Shown in pieces: positions 31,985 through 37,618 of a DNA stretch of 37,618 nt. Source of the DNA: Betaproteobacteria bacterium (lineage in GTDB: Bacteria > Pseudomonadota > Gammaproteobacteria > Burkholderiales > Casimicrobiaceae); assembly GCA_003153475.1 (NCBI GenBank), contig PLYT01000005.1, positions 90,783 to 128,400 on the forward strand, in the 5' to 3' direction. The first letter of the stretch is position 1. Every line of letters starts with the position of its first letter. The translations under genes were made by a program, and so were the position numbers. The notes under the pieces are model-generated. The model was not told where the DNA came from, made no database searches, and was given only the letters and a program-made list of their open reading frames with translations.

Positions 31985-32002
31985 ATGTAACGTTCGTTAC
32001 AT
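31985..32002. promoter_or_regulatory. 18-bp palindrome overlapping the rpiR start codon, probable operator
   Basis: ATGTAACG-TT-CGTTACAT has perfect 8-bp arms, and its last two bases are the A and T of the rpiR ATG (32001). The TGTA...TACA outline resembles sites known for the RpiR-family regulator HexR. A regulator bound here would block initiation of its own operon, so autorepression of the rpiR-aminotransferase pair is the simple reading. Confidence 0.65.
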
Positions 32003-32915
32003 GACTGCTGCCGTAGCCACGCCGATCGCGGCGCCCGACGTCTTCAAGCGGATCCGGCGTGATTTCGACGCGCTCACGCCCGAACTCCAGCGCGCCGCGC
32101 GGTGGATTGCCGATCATCCGAGCGAAACCGGTCTGCTGTCGATGCGCCAGCAAGCCCGTGACGCGGGCGTATCAGCGCCGACAATGCTGCGGCTCGCACG
32201 AGCGCTGGGCTTCGCCGATTATGCGGGGCTGCGCCGGCCGTTCCAGGAAGCGATGGCCGGGCGATCGCTGCAATTCGGCCGCCGCGCATCGGCCCTGCAA
32301 GCCGCGCCCGAATCCCGGCGCACCGACCGGCTGGCGCAGGAAATCGCGAGCTCGCAGATCGAAGACGTGAAATCGGTGCTCGCGCTCAATCCGGCAGCGC
32401 TGGTCGACGCCGTCGTCGGCGTCATCGCGGCCGCGCGACGCGTCGGCTTTCTCGGCGTGCGCTCCAGCTTCGGCATCGCCTTTCAGTTCCGCTACGCCTA
32501 CAACCTGATCGCTCGCAACGGCATCCTGTTCGATGGCCTCGGTGGTACCGGGCACGATCAGGTCGACACGCTCGAACGCGGCGATGCGCTGATCGCGATC
32601 AGCCAATCGCCGTATTCGACCCCGGCGGTCGAGGCGGTCGCCGCGGCGGCGGACCGTGGCGTGTCCGTCATCGCGCTGACCGACAGCGTGGTCTCGCCGC
32701 TCGCGCGCCGCGCCACGCATGCGCTGCGCTATCGCGCCGATTCGGTGTCCTTTTTTCCGTCGATGATCGCGCCGCTGGCGCTGGTCGAGCTCCTGCTTGC
32801 GCGACTTGCAGCCAAGGGCGGCAAGGCCGTGCTCGAGCGCCTGGCCGAGGTCGAGCAGCGCCTGGCCGATCAGCGCGCCTACTGGAGTCCCGACGCGCGG
32901 CGGGCCGGCGCATGA
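32001..32915 (+). CDS. MurR/RpiR-family transcriptional regulator
   Basis: 304 residues. Residues about 12-88 form the RpiR-type helix-turn-helix domain (TPELQRAARWIADHPSETGLLSMRQQARDAGVSAPTMLRLARALGF). Residues about 125-265 form a SIS sugar-isomerase domain (GFLGVRSSFGIAFQFRYAYNLI, GDALIAISQSPYSTPAVEAVAAAADRGVSVIALTDS) that senses a phosphorylated sugar or related metabolite. Its stop overlaps the start of the aminotransferase gene (ATGA), so the regulator probably controls that gene together with itself through the palindrome at 31985-32002. Confidence 0.93.
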   Translation: MTAAVATPIAAPDVFKRIRRDFDALTPELQRAARWIADHPSETGLLSMRQQARDAGVSAPTMLRLARALGFADYAGLRRPFQEAMAGRSLQFGRRASALQAAPESRRTDRLAQEIASSQIEDVKSVLALNPAALVDAVVGVIAAARRVGFLGVRSSFGIAFQFRYAYNLIARNGILFDGLGGTGHDQVDTLERGDALIAISQSPYSTPAVEAVAAAADRGVSVIALTDSVVSPLARRATHALRYRADSVSFFPSMIAPLALVELLLARLAAKGGKAVLERLAEVEQRLADQRAYWSPDARRAGA

Positions 32916-34270
32916 ACCACCTGATGCACCGCAATCTGAACGCGGCGCCGCCGCTGGCCGCCAGCGGCCACGGCATCCGCCTCATCGACACTACAGGCCG
33001 CGAATATATCGACGCCTCCGGCGGCGCCGCGGTGTCGTGCCTTGGACATGGCCATCCGGAAGTGCTGGCCGCAATGCACCGCCAGATCGATGCGCTCGCG
33101 TATGCACACACCGGCTTTTTCTCCTCCGCCGTCGCCGAGGAGCTGGGCGACCACCTGATCGCGCATGCGCCGCCCGGGATGTCGCACGTCTACCTGGTCT
33201 CCGGCGGATCGGAAGCAATCGAGGCGGCGCTCAAGATGGCGCGGCAGTATTTCGTCGAGATCGGACAGCCGCAGCGCAGGCATTTCATCGCGCGCCGGCA
33301 AAGCTATCACGGCAACACGCTCGGCGCGCTTGCGGTCGGCGGCAACGAATGGCGGCGCCGCCAATTCGCGCCGCTCCTGATCGAGGTCGCGCATGTTTCG
33401 CCCTGCTACGAGTACCGCGACCGCCGGACAGACGAGTCCTCCGACGCGTACGGCGCTCGGCTGGTTACGGAGCTGGAACAGACGATCGCGCGCCTTGGTG
33501 CCGAAACCGTGATCGCCTTTTGCGTCGAAACGGTCGGCGGTGCGACCGCCGGAGCGATACCGCCGGTTGCCGGCTATTTCCGGCGCGTGCGCGAGCTCTG
33601 CGATCGACACGGCATCCTCCTGATCGCCGACGAAGTGATGTGCGGCATGGGCCGCACCGGTACGCTGCACGCGGTCGAGCAGGAGGGCATCACGCCCGAT
33701 CTGATGACGATCGCCAAGGGACTCGGCGGCGGCTATCAGCCGATCGGCGCCGTGCTCGCACAACGGCGCATCGTCGATGCCATCGCGCGAGGCAGCGGTT
33801 TTTTCCAGCACGGCCATACCTATATCGGCCACCCGGTCGCCTGCGCGGCCGCGCTTGCGGTGCAAAAAATAGTGCAGCGCGACGGTCTCCTTTCCGCGGT
33901 TCGCAAGCAGGGCGCGCAATTGCGCGATCGGCTCGATGCCGCGTTCGGCGCACATCCCAATGTCGGCGACATCCGGGGCCGCGGCCTGCTGCTGGGCATC
34001 GAGCTGGTCGAAGATCGCGCCACCAAGCGTCCATTCGATCCATCGCTGCGGCTTCATGCGCGCATCAAGGCGGAAGCGATGTCGCGGGGATTGATGACCT
34101 ATCCGATGGGCGGCACGATCGACGGGCGGCTGGGCGACCATGTGCTGCTTGCGCCGCCATTCATCGTCGGCGATGACGAACTCGGCATCATCGTCGACCG
34201 GCTGGGGGCGGCCATCGACGCGGCCGTCGCCACCACGCAACCGACGCGCGCCGCCGCAGCGCTCCGCTGA
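32912..34270 (+). CDS. Class III (omega-amino acid type) aminotransferase, PLP-dependent
   Basis: 452 residues, start overlapping the rpiR stop. Fold-type I enzyme: LVSGGSEAIEAALKMARQY near 95-113, SYHGNTLGAL near 131-140, the cofactor Asp D240 in LLIADEVMCGMGRTG, and the Schiff-base Lys K269 in TIAKGLGGGYQPIGAV. The HGHTYIGHPVACAAALAV block follows. It transfers the amino group of an omega-amino acid, diamine or amino sugar-like compound to a keto acid. The RpiR partner suggests the substrate or its product is the signal. The exact substrate is not readable. Confidence 0.93.
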   Translation: MNHLMHRNLNAAPPLAASGHGIRLIDTTGREYIDASGGAAVSCLGHGHPEVLAAMHRQIDALAYAHTGFFSSAVAEELGDHLIAHAPPGMSHVYLVSGGSEAIEAALKMARQYFVEIGQPQRRHFIARRQSYHGNTLGALAVGGNEWRRRQFAPLLIEVAHVSPCYEYRDRRTDESSDAYGARLVTELEQTIARLGAETVIAFCVETVGGATAGAIPPVAGYFRRVRELCDRHGILLIADEVMCGMGRTGTLHAVEQEGITPDLMTIAKGLGGGYQPIGAVLAQRRIVDAIARGSGFFQHGHTYIGHPVACAAALAVQKIVQRDGLLSAVRKQGAQLRDRLDAAFGAHPNVGDIRGRGLLLGIELVEDRATKRPFDPSLRLHARIKAEAMSRGLMTYPMGGTIDGRLGDHVLLAPPFIVGDDELGIIVDRLGAAIDAAVATTQPTRAAAALR

Positions 34271-34327
34271 TCGTCGCACTTCATATCGTTCGCGGACGGC
34301 ACTCGTAGTCACCGTTCACAAGTCGTA

Positions 34328-34344
34328 GGCACGAGGCTCGTGCC
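34328..34344. repeat. 17-bp inverted repeat between the aminotransferase gene and ubiB
   Basis: GGCACGAG-G-CTCGTGCC has perfect 8-bp arms around one base. It lies 55 bases after the aminotransferase stop and upstream of the ubiB -10 box (TACAAT at 34385-34390, ATG at 34399). No T-run follows. It could be an operator or part of a factor-dependent terminator. Confidence 0.35.
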
Positions 34345-34398
34345 GGTGTAACCGCGCCTTGCCGGCGGCCCGGGCACCGATCCCTTACAATCGGCGCC

Positions 34399-35928
34399 AT
34401 GCGCTCGCTCCGGCTCGTCAAGATACTGCGCGTCGCGCTCAAGTACGGGCTCGACGAGTTCCTGCTCGGGCACGAGCGCTTTCATTGGCTGCGGCCCACG
34501 GCGCGGGCGGTGACCTTCTGGCGCGACGTCTCGGCACCGCGCGCCGAGCGGTTGCGGCTCGCGCTGCAGGATCTCGGTCCGATCTTCGTCAAGTTCGGCC
34601 AAATGCTGTCGACACGGCGCGATTTGCTGCCGACCGACATCGCCGACGAGTTGGCCAAGCTGCAGGATCAGGTGCCGCCCTTTCCTTCGGAGCAGGTGAT
34701 GGCCACCCTCGAGCGCGTCTACGCGAAGCCGGTCGATCAGCTGTTCAGATCGTTCGAACGCGCTCCGGTCGCCAGCGCGTCGGTCGCACAGGTCCACCTG
34801 GCCGAGCTGCCCGACGGGACGCCGGCCGCGGTCAAGATCCTGCGCCCCGATATTGCCACGACGATCGACAAGGATCTCGGCCTGATGCAGATGGGCGCCG
34901 CCATGGTCGAGCTGCTGTGGTCGGACGGCAAGCGGCTCAAGCCGCGCGCGGTCGTCGCCGAGTTCGAACGCACGATCCACGACGAGCTCGACCTTTCCCG
35001 CGAAGCGGCCAACTGCTCGCAGCTTCGCCGCAATTTCGCCCGTTCACCGCTGCTGCTCGTGCCCGAGGTCTACTGGGACTGGTGCAACAGCGAAGTCATG
35101 GTCATGCAGCGCATGGAGGGAACGCCGATCAGCCAGAGGGCGCGCCTGGTCGAGCAGGGCATCGACATCAAGCGGCTGGCGCGCGCCGGCGTCGAGATTT
35201 TCTTTACCCAGGTCTTTCGCGACGGCTTCTTTCACGCCGACATGCATCCGGGCAACATCTTCGTCGCCGTCGACGCGGCGAACCGGGGCAAGTACATCGC
35301 GCTGGACTTCGGCATCATGGGCACGCTGTCCGAGCAGGACAAAAGCTACCTCGCGCAGAATTTCCTGGCGTTTTTTCGCCGCGACTACCGGCGTGTCGCC
35401 ACCGCCCACATCGAGTCCGGCTGGGTGCCGCCGGACACGCGGGTCGACGAGCTGGAAAGCGAAATCCGGGTCGTCTGCGAGCCGATCTTCGACCGCCCGC
35501 TGAAGGAGATTTCACTGGGTCGGATTCTGGTGCAGCTATTCAAGGCATCACGCCGGTTCAATGTCGAGATCCAGCCCCAGCTCGTGCTGCTGCAGAAGAC
35601 GCTGCTCAATGTCGAGGGCCTGGGCCGGGAGCTCGATCCGGATCTCGATCTCTGGGTGACGGCCAAGCCGTTTCTGGAGCGCTGGATGCACGACCAGATC
35701 GGCTGGCGCGCGGTCGAGCGGCGCCTGCGCGACGAAGCGCCGTTCCTCGCGACCGCCCTGCCGCTGCTGCCGCGGCTGATCTACCAGCGCTTGACGAGCG
35801 CACCGGCGGCGTCGGAGACAGCCATCCGCGAACTGGGGGCAGCGCAGCGCGTGCGCAATCGCTGGCTGGCGCTGATCGCACTGCTGGTGGCGGCCGCGAT
35901 GACGTTGCTCGTCTGGCGCGTCTGGTAG
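34399..35928 (+). CDS. ubiB: UbiB/ADCK atypical kinase-ATPase for ubiquinone synthesis
   Basis: 509 residues from ATG 34399. The ABC1/UbiB family hallmark [20 protein letters not shown] (KxGQ motif, residues about 60-80) is present. The Ala-rich loop [12 protein letters not shown] follows, then VKILRP with the ATP Lys, [12 protein letters not shown] (catalytic loop) and ALDFGIMG (metal-binding DFG). Two C-terminal membrane helices end the protein (LLPRLIYQ region and [18 protein letters not shown]). It helps extract or position ubiquinone precursors at the membrane. Its own TACAAT box seven bases before ATG suggests a separate promoter. Confidence 0.96.
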   Translation: MRSLRLVKILRVALKYGLDEFLLGHERFHWLRPTARAVTFWRDVSAPRAERLRLALQDLGPIFVKFGQMLSTRRDLLPTDIADELAKLQDQVPPFPSEQVMATLERVYAKPVDQLFRSFERAPVASASVAQVHLAELPDGTPAAVKILRPDIATTIDKDLGLMQMGAAMVELLWSDGKRLKPRAVVAEFERTIHDELDLSREAANCSQLRRNFARSPLLLVPEVYWDWCNSEVMVMQRMEGTPISQRARLVEQGIDIKRLARAGVEIFFTQVFRDGFFHADMHPGNIFVAVDAANRGKYIALDFGIMGTLSEQDKSYLAQNFLAFFRRDYRRVATAHIESGWVPPDTRVDELESEIRVVCEPIFDRPLKEISLGRILVQLFKASRRFNVEIQPQLVLLQKTLLNVEGLGRELDPDLDLWVTAKPFLERWMHDQIGWRAVERRLRDEAPFLATALPLLPRLIYQRLTSAPAASETAIRELGAAQRVRNRWLALIALLVAAAMTLLVWRVW

Positions 35929-36010
35929 CCGACGCAGCACGCCACTAGACTGGTCGCCGTCCGCGCCTCGGCAAAGACGCGCGGAACAGCGGTGCCGCCT
36001 GCGCGACCGT

Positions 36011-36535
36011 TTACTTGGTCGCGGCCTTTCCGGCAGTCGGCGCTGCCCCGGTGCTAGCGACCTTGTAGCGATTGCACGCCGCACCGCTCGGCTTGCGCAG
36101 CGTCTTATGCTGCGCCTTGGCGCGCGTTTCCATCTCGGCCTGGTGCTGCTTGTCGTAGGCCTCACATTCGGCCAGCGTCTTGAAGCTCTGCAGCTTCTTA
36201 CGGTGCGCCACGCGCTCTTCATCGGTCATCATGGTGCTGGGACGCACCTCATCATCGGCCGCGGCCGTCTTGGTCTTGGGCTCGCCGCCCTTGGCTTCAA
36301 TCTTCTTGGCCATCGCGGCCCGCTTCCTTTGCTGTGTCTTCATGTAGGCGTCGGCGTTGCCGGTCATGTCCTTGGTGCCAACGCTCTTGGCGGCGGCCGC
36401 GCCCTTCACCGGCGCCGGCTGCGTCACGTCGTCCTTCTTGGCCGGCTCGGTTGGAGCGGTAGCAGGCGCCGCCGTTTGCGCGAGTGCACATTCGCCGGCC
36501 AGCAGAACAGCCATTCCGAAAATCAGATATTTCAT
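36011..36535 (-). CDS. Exported basic, low-complexity protein of unknown function
   Basis: 174 residues from ATG 36535, with GAGG six bases upstream. Signal peptide MKYLIFGMAVLLAGECALAQ. Residues about 21-110 are rich in Ala/Lys/Pro/Thr and look disordered (KKDDVTQPAPVKGAAAAK). Residues about 108-160 are helical and charged (DEERVAHRKKLQSFKTLAECEAYDKQHQAEMETRAKAQ). Cys occur singly in LAECEA and GAACNRY and could form a disulfide. No family recognised. It follows the BON-domain gene by 36 bases on the same strand. Confidence 0.7.
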   Translation of the reverse strand: MKYLIFGMAVLLAGECALAQTAAPATAPTEPAKKDDVTQPAPVKGAAAAKSVGTKDMTGNADAYMKTQQRKRAAMAKKIEAKGGEPKTKTAAADDEVRPSTMMTDEERVAHRKKLQSFKTLAECEAYDKQHQAEMETRAKAQHKTLRKPSGAACNRYKVASTGAAPTAGKAATK

Positions 36536-36571
36536 CGTAGCCTCACCATGTTGATTGAATAGGAACACAAG

Positions 36572-37060
36572 CTATTTTGCCTGGAACGAAGCGTGTCTGA
36601 CTGGTCCTACCGTCGTTTCGTTCCACACCAGGGCGACATCCGGCTGCCGCCGGACCAGACGCTCCAGCGCGCGCTTTTGCACCGCCGTGCGCACACATCC
36701 TTGCAGCGTGACGAACTTTCGCATCGTGGTGACCCAGATGCTCGCGTCGCGAAAGCGCGCATTATCGCGTATCGCGGCGGCGACCCGCGCGTTGATCTCC
36801 GGATCGCGCTTGTAGGCGCCTCCGCACTCGCAGGTTCCGGCCAAACAGCAGGACGTTCCGCGCTCGGCCCGCTCGTGTGCCTGTGTCCGCATCTGCTGGA
36901 GGGTCAGTGTCGGCGGCGGCACGACCGGGCAGGCAGCGAATCCCGCCGTTGCCTGTTCGAACGGATCGAGCTGATAGCTGTCGGCGCCGACGACCGGCGC
37001 CGGAATCGCCGCAGCCGCCGCAACAAGCAAAGCGAGCCATCGCATCGCGTGCATTCGCAT
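36572..37060 (-). CDS. Exported BON-domain protein with a Cys cluster
   Basis: 162 residues from ATG 37060; later in-frame ATGs at 37051 and 37045 are also possible. Signal segment WLALLVAAAAAIPAPVVGA. Residues about 68-82 carry a tight Cys cluster (TSCCLAGTCECGG). The C-terminal half is a BON domain (KRDPEINARVAAAIRDNARF...SIWVTTMRKFVTLQGCV...ALERLVRRQPDVALVWNET), a small fold linked to membrane or lipid binding in OsmY-type periplasmic proteins. It probably forms an operon with the gene at 36011. Divergent from the ABC ATPase gene at 37201. Confidence 0.8.
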   Translation of the reverse strand: MRMHAMRWLALLVAAAAAIPAPVVGADSYQLDPFEQATAGFAACPVVPPPTLTLQQMRTQAHERAERGTSCCLAGTCECGGAYKRDPEINARVAAAIRDNARFRDASIWVTTMRKFVTLQGCVRTAVQKRALERLVRRQPDVALVWNETTVGPVRHASFQAK

Positions 37061-37157
37061 CCGTATCCACCGTCGCCGATCAACGTCCGCCGGCGACGAT
37101 CGGTTGACGTCGACGACGAGCGCTCGGCGCGCGATTCCGGCCGAAAGGGCTCATTTT

Positions 37158-37163
37158 GCTACA
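37158..37163 (+). promoter_or_regulatory. Possible -10 box TACAAT for the ABC ATPase gene
   Basis: TACAAT stands about 38 bases before the ATG at 37201, in the 140-base divergent gap. No convincing -35 hexamer is seen. Unlike the boxes at ctaA and the DUF971 gene, the spacing here leaves a normal leader. Confidence 0.35.
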
Positions 37164-37200
37164 ATCCGCCATCTTCTGAACCGGCCGACTCCGTCCGCGA

Positions 37201-37618
37201 TGGCGCTGCTCGAAATCCAGAACGTGACGCGGCGGTTCGGCGAGTTCACCGCGGTCGACGGCGTCAGCATCGACATCGAAGCCGGCGAGTTTTTCACGCT
37301 GCTGGCGCCGGCCGGCTGCGGCAAGACAACGGCGCTCAACTGCCTCGCCGGGCTGCTCCCGCTGAGCGGCGGCAGCATCTGGATCGACGAGCGGCGGATC
37401 GACACCCTGGCTCCTGAGGCCCGCGGCTTCGGCATGGTTTTCCAGAACTACGCTCTCTTCCCGCACATGACCGTGGGCGACAACGTCGCCTTCGGCCTGC
37501 GGATGCGGGGGATCCGCGGGGAGGCCGCCCGGGGCCGGGTCCGCCAGGCGCTGGAGATGGTGAGGCTGGCGGATCGCTCCTCGGACTACCCGGCTCAGCT
37601 TTCCGGCGGCCAGCAGCA
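37201..37618 (+). CDS. ABC transporter ATP-binding protein, 5' part (PotA/UgpC-like)
   Basis: 139 codons from ATG 37201 run to the window edge without a stop. The order VTRRFGEFTAVDGVSIDIEAGEF, Walker A, VFQNYALFPHMTVGDNVAFGL (Q-loop) and LSGGQQ (signature) is that of importer ATPases for polyamines, sugars, iron or similar. Walker A reads APAGCGKT, with Ala where the first Gly of GxxGxGKT is expected. From about 37400 onward the codons shift toward CTC, GCT/GCC, GGG and TCC compared with the first part. The substrate cannot be told without the permease genes. Confidence 0.88.

Noticed and set aside
32879..34312. 477-residue minus-strand frame opposite the aminotransferase gene
   Set aside because: No recognisable domain, shadow composition, and it covers a well-supported PLP enzyme gene.
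1..37618. CRISPR arrays, tRNA or rRNA genes, insertion sequences, phage genes
   Set aside because: No evenly spaced repeats, cloverleaf-like sequence, transposase motifs or phage structural genes were seen on either strand.

Overview
This window is high-GC (clearly above 60% by eye), gene-dense DNA. It probably comes from an uncultured or little-studied betaproteobacterium. The evidence is the neighbourhood yggU-yggT-proC-yggS facing pilT-pilU, the ubiE-ubiJ and ubiB genes, DUF971, DUF2721, a PCu(A)C chaperone, and short intergenic gaps carrying TACAAT-type -10 boxes. I see no rRNA, tRNA, CRISPR array, insertion sequence or phage gene. Both ends of the window cut genes.

Layout. (1) 1-3837: a cut secreted protein, a small cytoplasmic protein, and a LysR regulator facing a beta-class glutathione transferase and a LigB/DODA-type dioxygenase. 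(2) 3838-10157, all minus strand: DUF2946 protein, PCu(A)C copper chaperone, outer-membrane-like protein, CopC, a CopD-cytochrome c-SCO-like fusion, heme A synthase CtaA and a UPF0149 protein. This reads as a copper and heme supply line for cytochrome oxidase. (3) 10205-14874, plus strand: a 3' scrap of a TRAP permease gene, a TauD-family dioxygenase, then a metal-uptake operon (small CVEC protein, outer-membrane protein, solute-binding protein, ABC-3 permease) with no ATPase gene beside it. (4) 14887-18690, minus strand: azlC, azlD, moxR, a GNAT acetyltransferase and a CoxE-type VWA protein. (5) 18835-24647, plus strand: HpaI-type aldolase, SMP-30 lactonase and an atypical GH31 glycosidase, running into pdxA and rsmA. 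(6) 24664-27194, minus strand: yggU, yggT, proC, yggS. (7) 27313-31380, plus strand: pilT, pilU, DUF971, ubiE, ubiJ. (8) 31395-35928: a DUF2721 protein and an RpiR regulator-aminotransferase pair lying between ubiJ and ubiB. (9) 36011-37618: two small secreted proteins and the start of an ABC ATPase gene.

The most interesting points are as follows. Two small Cys-containing proteins that end in a Pro-Pro-Ser-type tail head two divergent metal operons (copper and probably zinc). The CopD fusion carries a SCO-like domain that has lost its CxxxC. A palindromic dispersed repeat is read in frame inside ctaA. A metal ABC system has its own outer-membrane protein but no local ATPase. The GH31 enzyme has a changed acid/base position. 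Three genes (azlD, rsmA, the DUF2721 gene) lack a usual start codon. A perfect palindrome overlaps the rpiR start codon. All functional statements come from reading motifs by eye; no database search was possible.
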